Of a stretch of DNA of 64,000 nucleotides, positions 1 through 11,794 are shown one piece after another. The stretch covers positions 1 to 64,000 of the forward strand of contig NW_025422563.1 of NCBI RefSeq assembly GCF_904849725.1, written 5' to 3'. Within the stretch, counting starts at the first letter, position 1. Every line of letters starts with the position of its first letter. The translations under genes and the position numbers were made by a program. Source of the DNA: Hordeum vulgare subsp. vulgare (Eukaryota > Streptophyta > Magnoliopsida > Poales > Poaceae). The notes under the pieces were generated by a model that was not told the origin of the DNA, made no database searches, and worked only from the letters and a program-made list of their open reading frames with translations.

Positions 1-174
1 CCTGTTCTTTACATGAACCCTCTTAACTAAGATTTTCTTATTTATACCTGTTCTACTTTTTTTCTGTTCTGGCTCGGTTATTCTATCTAGCCGAGCCATT
101 CATTCCTTTTTATGAAAGAAAGATAAGGGACAGAATAAAAAAAATGAAAGAAACAAACGTATTCAATAAGCAAA
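1..174. other. Intergenic, psbC side
   Basis: Non-coding. In grass plastomes psbC lies just left of this point and points towards trnS-UGA, but no psbC codons are visible here. A short inverted repeat, tggctcggtt against tagccgagcc around 70-96, could be a 3' stem-loop of the psbC transcript; this is inference. Confidence 0.5.
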
Positions 175-262
175 AGGAGAGAGAGGGATTCGAACCCTCG
201 ATAGTTCCTAGAACTATACCGGTTTTCAAGACCGGAGCTATCAACCACTCAGCCATCTCTCC
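175..262 (-). tRNA. trnS-UGA: tRNA-Ser (UGA)
   Basis: An 88-nt type II tRNA with a long variable arm. On the minus strand the acceptor strand GGAGAGA is matched by TCTCTCC at the other end, the anticodon loop reads CTTGAAA (anticodon TGA) and the T-loop is GGGTTCGAATCCC. It decodes UCN serine codons. It stands convergent to psbC in grasses and just upstream of psbZ. Confidence 0.97.
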
Positions 263-807
<545 letters not shown>

Positions 808-1086
808 ATTAAATTTGGTTAATATTTAGTAACCCCATAAAAAAGAAATAATAAAGGCCATTTAAAAAATTCGAATAGTGAGACGTATTAAAACGCAATT
901 TGCGTTCCGAATTGCTAGCTCTTCTCTTTCAGTATTATGAAATTCCCATTAGAATATTCATTGACAGATAATAAAAAAAGGAAAACTCTAATATCTAATA
1001 TAATAGAATAGAAAATGAAATGAAACGGTCGACCCAGACATAGACGGTCGACCCAAGCGGATATACGCTATAAAATATATACCGTA

Positions 1087-1157
1087 GCGAGCGTAGTTCA
1101 ATGGTAAAACATCTCCTTGCCAAGGAGAAGATACGGGTTCGATTCCCGCCGCTCGCC
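1087..1157 (+). tRNA. trnG-GCC: tRNA-Gly (GCC)
   Basis: A 71-nt intronless tRNA. Acceptor GCGAGCG pairs with CGCTCGC, the anticodon loop is TTGCCAA (anticodon GCC) and the T-arm is CGGGTTCGATTCCCG. It reads GGY glycine codons. It sits beside trnfM, as in other angiosperms, and marks the psbZ side of the 28-kb grass inversion. Confidence 0.97.
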
Positions 1158-1606
1158 CGCTTAATTTATCAAAGTACTATGATAAAAAGTTTAGTCTAGT
1201 TAATTGTTTAACTACTTATATTAAATTAAGTATTAATTAAGTATTAGTCTAGTGCCGTATCCCTTACTATATTTACCCTTCCTTTGCATCCCCCTCAAAA
1301 AAAGAGGGCGCTCCGGAGGCAGAAATAGAACTAGCCAACAGAGCCCCAAAATTGGGTATTAACTGAGACAAACAACGGGCAAACTGTTTTTAAAAGGAAG
1401 GGAGAGGTAGACTGTCCCTTTCATTTCATTTTTATTTTCTGCAAGGTAGGGAGAAGCCTTGCGCCTTCTTTTTGTGAAGGCAAGTGGCTTCGCAAATTGC
1501 TCAATTTTGCCCTCTAGGGCCCGGAACTAATGAATAAAAAAGGGTTGGATACGCCCCTCTACCATATCTAGAGAAATAGAATACTCCTTTTATAGAGACT
1601 GCTAAG
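1158..1606. other. Intergenic trnG-GCC to trnfM, inversion-associated
   Basis: Non-coding. It includes GC-richer stretches with short stem-loops (around 1440-1500) and, at 1525-1599, copy A of a roughly 75-bp repeat that recurs at 1693-1770 and 25236-25313 (see the repeat entries). Confidence 0.7.
1525..1599. repeat. Dispersed repeat, copy A
   Basis: About 75 bp, similar to 1693-1770 and 25236-25313, all in the same orientation. Shared blocks include accatatcta and aaatagaatactcctttta. This copy lies downstream of the trnfM 3' end, the other two upstream of trnfM and of the chimeric tRNA relic. It is probably part of the duplication history of the 28-kb inversion. Confidence 0.8.
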
Positions 1607-1679
1607 TGCGGAGACGGGAATCGAACCCGTGACCTCAAGGTTATGAGCCTCGTGAGCTACCAAACTGCTCTACTCCGCT
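1606..1679 (-). tRNA. trnfM-CAU: Initiator tRNA-fMet (CAU)
   Basis: About 74 nt on the minus strand. The D-arm GAGCAGTTTGGTAGCTC, the anticodon loop CTCATAA (CAU) and the T-arm ACGGGTTCGATTCCCGT identify initiator tRNA. GCGGAG pairs with CTCCGC in the acceptor and the first base pair is unpaired, the normal initiator feature. The end positions may be off by one base. This is the intact copy; the similar sequence near 25.2 kb is a chimeric relic. Confidence 0.92.
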
Positions 1680-1692
1680 CTGTAGTACCAGA

Positions 1693-1770
1693 AACTGGTG
1701 GACAAAAAAGGCTTGAATACAAGCCTTTAACATGTCTAGACAAATAGAATACTCCTTTTATACAGAATGG
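1693..1770. repeat. Dispersed repeat, copy B
   Basis: About 78 bp between trnfM and trnG-UCC, matching copy A (1525-1599) and copy C (25236-25313). Copies B and C both lie directly upstream of a trnfM-like sequence, so the tRNA and its flank were duplicated together. Confidence 0.8.
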
Positions 1771-2521
1771 AGCGGGTAGCGGGAATCGAACCCGCATCGT
1801 TAGCTTGGAAGGCTAGGGGTTATAGTCGACGTTGGTTGATTATTTTTAACGTCTCTAATTCAAAACCGAACATGAAATTTTGATTTCATTCGGCTCCTTT
1901 ATGGATATTCTCACCACTTAACATCTATGTCAGCTTTTCTATTTGAATGGAACCAAAGCTCTCTGCTTTCTAGATGATCCTTATAGAGTAGGAGATAGAA
2001 ATTCTATCTAAATCCATCTAATCTACTTACTTCGTTCCCTAATTTCATTCAAGAGATCCTGAGGAAAAGAATTGGGTTTCCACCGAGCTGAAACAATATG
2101 CGGATGGTTCTAGTAAACCAAAACTATCGTTTTTTAGCTATTTGGCTTCCTTATCCTTTAACAAAAGAAGATTTAGTTACGATTGGAAATCAACTTTTTT
2201 GTATCTTCATCCATAGATCCTTTACTCATATTTTCAAAATTGGAATACTTAAATCCAATGCAAAATTATGCTTCGCGACTCTGTACTCATATCATAATCC
2301 AATTTTTATTTTGGATGCAATTTAAATTAGTTTTTGGGTACAAATCGCCAGAATGTATATTCTTCCTCAATATGCTATTGAGAGGAAAAGGATTTAATCC
2401 TTTATAAGAACTAAAGTTTTCATCGGAATATAAAAAAAAACTTAAGGATGCCTTAAGTATATCATTTCAAATTCAGTTATTAATAGAACGAATCACACTT
2501 TTACCACTAAACTATACCCGC
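1771..2521 (-). tRNA. trnG-UCC: tRNA-Gly (UCC), split by a group II intron
   Basis: The 5' exon is 2499-2521 (23 nt, GCGGGTATAGTTTAGTGGT then AAAA) and the 3' exon is 1771-1818 (48 nt, with anticodon loop CTTCCAA). Joined they give 71 nt. The intron (1819-2498, 680 nt) begins GTGTG and ends AC, and has a domain V-like hairpin at about 1860-1897. Small open frames inside the intron (2098-2407) have no maturase features. It decodes GGR glycine codons. Here it is adjacent to trnfM instead of trnR-UCU because of the grass 28-kb inversion. Confidence 0.95.
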
Positions 2522-3642
2522 TACATTGTATATTATGGTATAAATGGTACCCTTTGTCAAGGATAGCCATTTGACAAGGAGGCTAATTCCCCCTTATTGA
2601 ATCAGATGGAGAAGGTTCATGACACTGAGCCATTGGTACTTCTACTTCGATCGCGCGCCTTTACTTTAGGATTTAGATAGCCCCTCTCCCTCTGGTCTGT
2701 AAAATAAATCTCTTCTTACCCTGCTAATAGCGCCTGAACCAAATGTATTTATTTTGATTAGGATCCTATCCTATTCTACGGTTACGACTACAATAATCAT
2801 TATTTACTTTGCGAGGACGTAAGTGTGCCAGACTGCTAAATTGTTTTATTATTCCTACAATATAAACTAGGGGATATAGGGGGTAACACTGTCCCTATAA
2901 ATTCCTTTTTTCCTTTTCTTTTTTGTCCAGAATTGAACAAAAAAGAAATTATAGAAGATGTTTTCTTCCCCCATTAAGTCCGAGCCATAGAGTAAGAGTG
3001 AGATGAGTTTTCCAAATTCATCATAGACTTTCCCTATGGCTTGATAGAAGTAAGAAGCAAAGAGTTGTAACTTAAAGAGTCGTAACTTAAAGAAAAAAAC
3101 GGACAGGGCTGACAGATTTACCTGATGTAAAGAAGATCCTAAAAGTCTATGATTAGTCGACTCTCTCCATTTAACACTTTCCTCTCTCTCCTTTTTTCCA
3201 CTGACTCAATGCTAGTTTATTAGATTCTTGTTTAAAAGAATCAAAAAAGTTCAATAGAACTAAGAACACATAAAAAATAGCATAGAGGATCAAGGCCATT
3301 ACCAAAAGTTCCTCCCAAGGATCCTATCCTATTGGGTATCTGTTCCCTGCCTTTTCCCGCTAGGATTGGAAATCTTATATTTTCCATATACCATTGAATC
3401 CTTGGGGTTCCAGAATCCGCCTATTTTACTAGCCTTCGGAAACGGAAAACCATGAACCAAGAAGAGTTGGGTATGTTTTTTTTTCTTAATTTTATTTTGA
3501 GCTCTCAAGATATCAATACATATACAATCTATACATAATGTCTCTCTCTATATCTCTATATATTATATATATATAATATGTACATTATGCAGTAGACCCA
3601 TAATGGGAAATCAAAGTGGCAAATTTTTGAATTAAATAAAAA
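2522..3642. other. Intergenic trnG-UCC to trnT-GGU
   Basis: About 1.1 kb without a gene. It holds a short tandem repeat (gttgtaacttaaaga / gtcgtaacttaaaga, about 3064-3093) and an AT palindrome at about 3560-3582. No recognised promoter or open frame. Confidence 0.6.
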
Positions 3643-3714
3643 GCCCTTTTAACTCAGTGGTAGAGTAATGCCATGGTAAGGCATAAGTCATCGGTTCAAA
3701 TCCGATAAAGGGCT
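3643..3714 (+). tRNA. trnT-GGU: tRNA-Thr (GGU)
   Basis: A 72-nt tRNA. Acceptor GCCCTTT pairs with AAAGGGC, the anticodon stem ATGCC/GGCAT holds loop ATGGTAA (GGU), and the T-arm is ATCGGTTCAAATCCGAT. It reads ACY threonine codons. In grasses this gene lies within a small inversion relative to other angiosperms. A diverged second copy starts inside its last bases. Confidence 0.96.
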
Positions 3715-3782
3715 TTTTAAATTAGTGGTAGAGTAATCTCGTGCTAAGACGTAAGTCATTGGTTCGAATCTGATAGAGTACT
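3711..3782 (+). pseudogene. Diverged duplicate of trnT (tRNA pseudogene)
   Basis: A 72-nt sequence directly following and overlapping the 3' end of trnT-GGU. It aligns to trnT over its full length with about 16 differences. The anticodon loop reads GTGCTAA, a GCU (serine-type) anticodon. The acceptor (GGCTTTT against AGAGTAC) has at least two non-pairs and the anticodon stem one, so it is probably not a working tRNA. It is likely a by-product of the tandem duplication or inversion around trnT in grasses. Confidence 0.75.
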
Positions 3783-4150
3783 TTTCTACTAAATTGATTC
3801 GCTTTTTTCTTTGTTTTTGAAGCTTTCTCTTTAGAGAATTTTATGACTTAGTGCGGGATGAATGCATTTTTGGTCTGAACACTAAATGAAGCACGGAATG
3901 GAAATAAAAAAAAAATTGGACTCTTTTTCATCTTATCTTAGATCAATAAAATAACTACCTGTACTGAACTAATCTAGAATCCCTTTTAGTAATCCATTCT
4001 TATTCTATACATTTAAAATGAATTTCCCTAAAAGGTAGAGGATGATCCATGAATTAATCTAACCATCAACTAAAAAAATCCTAGATGAAAACATAGCAGA
4101 AAAGTTAGAAAAACTCTTTGCTTTGGATCTAGTTATACTTTTCGAGTATA

Positions 4151-4180
4151 TTGACAATTCAAAAAAACTGCTCATACTAT
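4151..4180 (+). promoter_or_regulatory. Candidate PEP (sigma70-type) promoter of trnE-trnY-trnD
   Basis: A perfect -35 box TTGACA (4151-4156) is followed after 18 bp by TACTAT (4175-4180), about 50 bp upstream of trnE. Cereal trnE is known to be transcribed by the bacterial-type polymerase from a promoter of this kind. The exact -10 box is an inference; TATGAT three bases later is an alternative. Confidence 0.5.
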
Positions 4181-4211
4181 GATTATAGTATAATCACGAG
4201 CGGTTGTATAT

Positions 4212-4229
4212 GGCCCTATCGTCTAGTGA
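4212..4229 (+). repeat. Partial tandem duplication of the trnE 5' end
   Basis: gccctatcgtctagtg, the first bases of trnE-UUC less one C, is repeated immediately upstream of the gene. The copy ends within the D-arm, so it cannot form a tRNA. Confidence 0.85.
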
Positions 4230-4230
4230 T

Positions 4231-4303
4231 GCCCCTATCGTCTAGTGGTTCAGGACATCTCTCTTTCAAGGAGGCAGCGGGGATTCGACTTCCCCTGGGG
4301 GTA
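4231..4303 (+). tRNA. trnE-UUC: tRNA-Glu (UUC)
   Basis: A 73-nt tRNA beginning GCCCCTATCG and ending CTGGGGGTA, with anticodon loop CTTTCAA (UUC). Besides translation, plastid tRNA-Glu is the substrate for the first step of tetrapyrrole (chlorophyll and heme) synthesis through glutamyl-tRNA reductase. It leads the trnE-trnY-trnD cluster. Confidence 0.97.
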
Positions 4304-4364
4304 GGGAGTATTATGAAAGGAGGTTAATCATAGATTAGCAAAAACCCTAGAATAAATTCTTCCT

Positions 4365-4446
4365 GGGTCGATGCCCGAGTGGTTAATGGGGACGGACTGT
4401 AAATTCGTTGACAATGTCTACGCTGGTTCAAATCCAGCTCGGCCCA
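4365..4446 (+). tRNA. trnY-GUA: tRNA-Tyr (GUA)
   Basis: An 82-nt type II tRNA. Acceptor GGGTCGA pairs with TCGGCCC allowing one G-T pair, the anticodon loop is CTGTAAA (GUA), and there is a long variable arm. It lies about 60 bp after trnE in the same direction. Confidence 0.95.
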
Positions 4447-4804
4447 AAAATCTAGGGCTTCGTGAATATGAACTAAATCCTTTTGTTTTTCTCCCATAAA
4501 ATAAAATGTCTGATCTATAGAAATAAAAGAGAAATAAAAAAGGGGATTTTTTTTTCTAATCCATATCTCTCTCATTCCTTTCTTACAAACAAAAGAGTTT
4601 TTCTTGTTGAAGGGTGGATTATTATCCATTTTTAGTGATAAAAAATCACGACATACTAGTTATGTCACTCTCACTATACCCACGTATAATATAATATTAA
4701 TATGTGGGTATGTAGTATATGATTCGTCTATTTCTTAGAGTACGACAGACGAATCGAATCTTCTTATGGTTCTATTTAAGAATGGGTATGCCATACACCC
4801 CGCG
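4447..4804. other. Intergenic trnY to trnD
   Basis: Non-coding. A minus-strand open frame of 101 codons (4324-4629) runs across trnY and is chance. A short inverted repeat (atatgtgggtatgt and similar around 4680-4712) is the only structure noticed. Confidence 0.55.
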
Positions 4805-4878
4805 GGGATTGTAGTTCAATTGGTCAGAGCACCGCCCTGTCAAGGCGGAAGCTGCGGGTTCGAGCCCCGTCAGTCCCG
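4805..4878 (+). tRNA. trnD-GUC: tRNA-Asp (GUC)
   Basis: A 74-nt tRNA beginning GGGATTGTAG and ending CAGTCCCG, with anticodon loop CTGTCAA (GUC) and T-arm GCGGGTTCGAGCCCCGT. It is the last tRNA of the trnE-trnY-trnD cluster. Confidence 0.96.
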
Positions 4879-5760
<882 letters not shown>

Positions 5761-5848
5761 GTGGAATTCCAATTAATCATTGAAGAAATGAAAAAGGGAT
5801 TAAATAAAAAAAATCCAAGTCTTAAATGAAAGGATCTGGTTGGAATCT

Positions 5849-5896
5849 TAAAGTGTGGTAGAAAGAACTACATATAGTTTTTTCTACGACACTTTA
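5849..5896 (+). terminator. Stem-loop downstream of psbM
   Basis: Two 21-nt arms (5849-5869 and 5876-5896) are complementary with only two mismatches around a 6-nt loop. It starts about 90 bases after the psbM stop. Such inverted repeats in plastids mainly stabilise and define mRNA 3' ends. Confidence 0.65.
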
Positions 5897-6476
5897 GAGT
5901 CTTTCTATTATATTATCTTTGAATCTACATAGAATAGATTAGTAGATTGAAATAGTTAAGTAGTCTAATTCAATTTCTTTTTTCATTGCATCCACTTAAT
6001 TTCAATCAGGTCAAAATAAAAAAATCGAAGACAATTCTTGACCAAAGAATCCATGGAAGGAAAGAAAAATAATATAAGAATAGACTATAGTAAAAAGTAA
6101 AAGGAAAAAACCAGCGAATCTTTCATGCTTAAATATCCCGCGAGATGCTTCAAAAGAGAATAAAAATTATTCTAAGAATAAAGAAAGAGTATAAAACAAA
6201 TGGAAAATGTGTGATATGCCGTGAATAGTTCCGTGGAAGAAAGTCTAATTTTCTTATGTATAGAACTTTTTTTAACCATTAGTCATTTCTAGTAGAAATT
6301 CTTAATTGGTATAATGGCTCTTTCTTACAATACAAGAGTTTCTTACAGGAGTGAAACAAAACTAAAGAAAAAGATTAAAGAATAACGTTTGACAAAATAA
6401 TTAATGCAAAACGATCAATTAAAAAAAGAATTGATACAACAATTTGATTACTTAATCAATTAGTAGTATCGTATCC
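5897..6476. other. Intergenic psbM to petN
   Basis: Non-coding, AT-rich, between the convergent psbM and petN 3' ends. No open frame or repeat worth naming. Confidence 0.6.
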
Positions 6477-7290
<814 letters not shown>

Positions 7291-7361
7291 AGGCGGCACC
7301 CAGATTTGAACTGGGGATAAAGGATTTGCAGTCCCCTGCCTTACCGCTTGGCCATGCCGCC
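7291..7361 (-). tRNA. trnC-GCA: tRNA-Cys (GCA)
   Basis: A 71-nt tRNA. On the minus strand GGCGGCA pairs with TGCCGCC, the anticodon loop is CTGCAAA (GCA), and the T-arm is CCAGTTCAAATCTGG. It is divergent to rpoB. Confidence 0.96.
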
Positions 7362-8526
7362 AAAAAATCCGATCGAAAATCTAGAAAACAGCAAGTATTC
7401 ATCCACGTTTTCTTACGAAAAGCCCCTTTCTTTTATTTTGAATATAATTAAACTTACTTTTTTCCAATCTTTTTCAAAAAAGATACTCCTGCTTTTTTTG
7501 ATCCAGTTTCGATTATTCTCCTCGATAGATTCTATCTTAAAACATACATTGCTAACACAATAAAACTTCCCATTTCTTTCTATTGAGATGAAAAAGAAGA
7601 AAAGTGGATTTCTAGTCACAGGCTGCAAAATTCAGAACAAATTGGAACCATTAACTAGAATTCTCTTTCTTTTTTGAATTGCAGTAGTGAACTACTCTTA
7701 AATCGGTATTATCTCCCCCCCTTCAATTTCAATGGCATAATAAAATATTATGGCTTTATGCTTAATCCGTGTATAGGTGAACTTTAGGTCCGAGCAGCAT
7801 TATTATCCAAAGATCCCCTTTATGTACATATCTCTATGGGGAATCGTGCTTTAATTTTTCAAAGTATTAAATTAAATATCTTGAATAAAAAAAGGAAATT
7901 TGCTCTGATATTAGAGTATAACCTGACTATCTTGGCCTACCCAAGTGAAATTACGATAAAAGAAAAGCATGGATATGGGGAGAGGTGGATAATTAGATTG
8001 GCATGTACTTAAAAAAGGGACTTACTTTATTTTAGAATTCCACAATGAAATACTTAATTTTCTAGCAATTATACTACTCCGATCCGAAATAAAAAAGAAC
8101 CCTCAAATTATTTTTAGAAATTAAAGTAAGCACGCTATTCTAAATCGAAGTAAAGTAAAACTTTCTAGTGTATTATATTACGGCTTTATTACATTCATAG
8201 AAAGGGGATAAAATGAGAAATCTTTGCCATTCAATCTGATTAGAATATTATAAAGTATAAGTGGCATAATTTTTTTTGTAGGAATATTTTAGCAATTCAT
8301 TTTCATTTCATTTGTACCCCTGGTAAACTAGAATTTTCGTCGAAATGGTCTCTATTCATATGTATGAAATACATATATGAAATACGTATGTGGAGTTCCC
8401 TAGAATTTCATGTGATTCAGTAAACAGAATATAGATTCCATGATTGCTAGATCAATCCGTAGGGATTGATGAAGAGTGAGCTGATAATGGAATTTTTCTT
8501 TGATAAACAGGAAACTTAAGATTAAG
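7362..8526. other. Intergenic trnC to rpoB
   Basis: About 1.16 kb, AT-rich. It should hold the nuclear-encoded-polymerase promoter of rpoB. A CATAGAAAG box near 8196 resembles the YRTA-type promoter core, but it is about 330 bp from the start codon and unproven. Short repeats (tatgaaatac, 8363-8389) precede the gene. Confidence 0.55.
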
Positions 8527-11500
8527 ATGCTCCGGAATGGAAACGAGGGAATGTCCACAATACCCGGATTTAGTCAGATCCAATTCGAGGGATTTTTTAG
8601 GTTCATTAATCAAGCCTTGGCAGAAGAACTTGACAAGTTTCCAACAATTAAAGATCCAGATCACGAAATTGCATTTCAATTATTTGCGAAAGGATATCAA
8701 TTGCTAGAACCCTCGATAAAAGAAAGAGATGCTGTGTATGAATCACTCACCTATTCTTCCGAATTATATGTATCTGCGAGATTAATTTTTGGTTTCGATG
8801 TGCAAAAGCAAACCATTTCTATCGGAAACATTCCTATAATGAATTCCTTAGGAACCTTTATTATAAATGGAATATACCGAATTGTGATCAATCAAATATT
8901 GCTAAGTCCTGGTATTTACTACCGCTCGGAATTAGATCATAAGGGAATTTCTATCTACACCGGGACTATAATATCAGATTGGGGAGGGAGATCGGAATTA
9001 GCAATTGATAAAAAAGAAAGGATATGGGCTCGCGTGAGTAGAAAACAAAAGATATCTATTCTAGTTCTATCATCAGCTATGGGTTCGAATCTAAGAGAAA
9101 TTCTAGATAATGTTTCCTACCCTGAAATTTTCTTGTCTTTCCCGAATGCTAAGGAGAAGAAGAGGATTGAGTCAAAAGAAAAAGCTATTTTGGAGTTTTA
9201 TCAACAATTTGCTTGTGTAGGTGGGGACCTGGTATTTTCGGAGTCCTTATGCGAGGAATTACAAAAGAAATTTTTTCAACAAAAATGTGAATTAGGAAGG
9301 ATTGGTCGACGAAATATGAATCGGAGACTTAATCTTGATATACCTCAGAACAATACATTCTTGTTACCACGAGATGTATTGGCCGCTACGGATCATTTGA
9401 TTGGAATGAAATTTGGAACGGGTATACTTGACGATGACGATATGAATCACTTGAAAAATAAACGTATTCGTTCGGTTGCGGATCTGTTACAAGATCAATT
9501 CGGATTGGCTCTTGGTCGTTTACAACATGCAGTTCAAAAAACTATTCGTAGAGTATTCATACGTCAATCGAAACCGACTCCCCAAACTTTGGTAACTCCA
9601 ACTTCAACTTCAATTTTATTAATAACTACTTATGAGACCTTTTTTGGCACATACCCATTATCTCAAGTTTTTGATCAAACGAATCCATTGACACAAACTG
9701 TTCATGGGCGAAAAGTGAGTTGTTTAGGTCCTGGAGGGTTGACGGGGAGAACCGCAAGTTTTCGGAGCCGAGATATTCATCCGAGTCACTATGGGCGTAT
9801 TTGTCCAATTGACACGTCTGAAGGAATCAATGTTGGACTTACTGGATCCTTAGCAATTCATGCGAGAATTGATCACTTGTGGGGATCTATAGAGAGTCCG
9901 TTTTATGAAATATCTGCTGAGAAAGCAAAAGAAAAAAAAGAGAGACAGGTGGTTTATCTATCACCAAATAGAGATGAGTATTATATGATAGCAGCAGGAA
10001 ATTCTTTGTCCTTGAATCAAGGTATTCAGGAAGAACAGGTTGTTCCAGCTAGATACCGCCAAGAATTCTTGACTATTGCATGGGAACAGATTCATGTTAG
10101 AAGTATTTTTCCTTTCCAATATTTTTCTATTGGGGGTTCTCTCATTCCTTTTATTGAGCACAATGATGCGAATCGGGCTTTAATGAGTTCTAATATGCAG
10201 CGCCAAGCAGTTCCACTTTCTCGGTCCGAGAAATGCATTGTTGGAACTGGATTGGAACGCCAAACAGCTCTAGATTCGAGGGTTTCCGTTATAGCCGAAC
10301 GCGAGGGAAAGATCATTTCTACTGATAGTCATAAGATACTTTTATCAAGTAGTGGGAAGACTATAAGTATTCCTTTAGTTAACCACCGTCGCTCTAACAA
10401 AAATACTTGTATGCACCAAAAACCTCGGGTTCCACGGGGTAAATCCATTAAAAAAGGACAAATTTTAGCAGAAGGAGCTGCTACAGTTGGGGGGGAACTT
10501 GCTTTAGGAAAAAACGTATTAGTAGCTTATATGCCATGGGAAGGTTACAATTTTGAAGACGCAGTACTAATTAGCGAACGTTTGGTATATGAGGATATTT
10601 ATACCTCTTTTCACATCCGGAAATATGAAATTCAGACGGATACGACAAGCCAGGGCTCCGCTGAAAAAATCACTAAAGAAATACCACATCTAGAAGAACA
10701 TTTACTCCGCAATTTGGACAAAAATGGAGTTGTTAGGTTGGGATCCTGGGTAGAAACTGGTGATATTTTAGTAGGTAAATTAACGCCTCAGATAGCGAGC
10801 GAATCATCATATATCGCAGAAGCTGGATTATTACGGGCCATATTCGGCCTTGAGGTTTCCACTTCAAAAGAAACTTCTCTGAAATTACCTATAGGTGGAA
10901 GAGGGCGCGTTATCGATGTGAAATGGATCCAAAGGGACCCCCTCGACATAATGGTTCGTGTATATATTTTACAGAAACGTGAAATCAAAGTTGGGGATAA
11001 AGTAGCCGGAAGACATGGGAATAAAGGGATCATTTCCAAAATTTTGCCTAGGCAAGATATGCCCTATTTGCAAGATGGAACACCCGTTGATATGGTCTTC
11101 AATCCCTTAGGAGTACCCTCCCGAATGAATGTGGGACAAATATTTGAAAGCTCGCTCGGATTAGCGGGGGATCTGCTAAAGAAACATTATAGAATAGCAC
11201 CCTTTGATGAGAGATATGAGCAAGAGGCTTCAAGAAAACTTGTGTTTTCAGAATTATATGAAGCCAGTAAAGAAACAAAAAATCCATGGGTATTTGAACC
11301 CGAGTACCCGGGAAAAAGCAGAATATTTGATGGAAGAACAGGCGACCCCTTTGAGCAACCTGTTCTAATAGGGAAGTCCTATATCTTAAAATTAATTCAT
11401 CAAGTTGATGAGAAAATTCATGGGCGTTCTACTGGGCCCTACTCACTTGTTACACAACAACCGGTTAGAGGAAGAGCCAAGCAAGGGGGACAACGAGTAG

Positions 11501-11757
11501 GAGAAATGGAAGTTTGGGCTTTAGAAGGATTTGGTGTTGCTCATATTTTACAAGAGATACTTACTTATAAATCTGACCATCTTATAGCTCGCCAAGAAAT
11601 ACTTAATGCTACGATCTGGGGAAAAAGAATACCTAATCATGAGGATCCTCCAGAATCTTTTCGAGTGCTCGTTCGAGAACTACGATCTTTGGCTCTAGAA
11701 CTGAATCATTTCCTTGTATCTGAAAAGAACTTCCAGGTTAATAGGGAGGAAGTTTGA
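8527..11757 (+). CDS. rpoB: Plastid RNA polymerase beta subunit
   Basis: Beta subunit of the bacterial-type plastid RNA polymerase (PEP), which transcribes photosynthesis genes. The product is 1076 residues, the usual grass length. The frame opens further upstream, from a TTG at 8500, but the ATG at 8527 gives the conserved [15 protein letters not shown]. Recognisable beta-subunit blocks include [48 protein letters not shown] and a C-terminal block with [17 protein letters not shown]. Codons 156, 182, 187 and 206 are TCG, TCA, TCG and CCG, positions known to be C-to-U edited in maize. The frame of rpoC1 begins 37 bases after the stop. Confidence 0.98.
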   Translation: MLRNGNEGMSTIPGFSQIQFEGFFRFINQALAEELDKFPTIKDPDHEIAFQLFAKGYQLLEPSIKERDAVYESLTYSSELYVSARLIFGFDVQKQTISIGNIPIMNSLGTFIINGIYRIVINQILLSPGIYYRSELDHKGISIYTGTIISDWGGRSELAIDKKERIWARVSRKQKISILVLSSAMGSNLREILDNVSYPEIFLSFPNAKEKKRIESKEKAILEFYQQFACVGGDLVFSESLCEELQKKFFQQKCELGRIGRRNMNRRLNLDIPQNNTFLLPRDVLAATDHLIGMKFGTGILDDDDMNHLKNKRIRSVADLLQDQFGLALGRLQHAVQKTIRRVFIRQSKPTPQTLVTPTSTSILLITTYETFFGTYPLSQVFDQTNPLTQTVHGRKVSCLGPGGLTGRTASFRSRDIHPSHYGRICPIDTSEGINVGLTGSLAIHARIDHLWGSIESPFYEISAEKAKEKKERQVVYLSPNRDEYYMIAAGNSLSLNQGIQEEQVVPARYRQEFLTIAWEQIHVRSIFPFQYFSIGGSLIPFIEHNDANRALMSSNMQRQAVPLSRSEKCIVGTGLERQTALDSRVSVIAEREGKIISTDSHKILLSSSGKTISIPLVNHRRSNKNTCMHQKPRVPRGKSIKKGQILAEGAATVGGELALGKNVLVAYMPWEGYNFEDAVLISERLVYEDIYTSFHIRKYEIQTDTTSQGSAEKITKEIPHLEEHLLRNLDKNGVVRLGSWVETGDILVGKLTPQIASESSYIAEAGLLRAIFGLEVSTSKETSLKLPIGGRGRVIDVKWIQRDPLDIMVRVYILQKREIKVGDKVAGRHGNKGIISKILPRQDMPYLQDGTPVDMVFNPLGVPSRMNVGQIFESSLGLAGDLLKKHYRIAPFDERYEQEASRKLVFSELYEASKETKNPWVFEPEYPGKSRIFDGRTGDPFEQPVLIGKSYILKLIHQVDEKIHGRSTGPYSLVTQQPVRGRAKQGGQRVGEMEVWALEGFGVAHILQEILTYKSDHLIARQEILNATIWGKRIPNHEDPPESFRVLVRELRSLALELNHFLVSEKNFQVNREEV

Positions 11758-11794
11758 TCGGAATAAATATAAATTCTTTTCTTATTTCTATTTT

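Larger units (their letters stand above)
3783..4230. other. Intergenic trnT to trnE
   Basis: Non-coding, AT-rich. It contains a candidate promoter for the trnE-trnY-trnD cluster (4151-4180) and, at 4212-4229, a partial copy of the trnE 5' end. Confidence 0.6.

Noticed and set aside
2098..2407. Two overlapping 74-75-codon frames inside the trnG-UCC intron
   Set aside because: Too short and without reverse-transcriptase or maturase motifs; the intron is a normal ORF-less group II intron.
4324..4629. 101-codon minus-strand frame across trnY
   Set aside because: It overlaps a clear tRNA gene antisense and has no protein family features.
8190..8210. Candidate YRTA-type rpoB promoter
   Set aside because: The box is plausible but far from the start codon and such motifs are frequent in AT-rich DNA; not listed as a feature.
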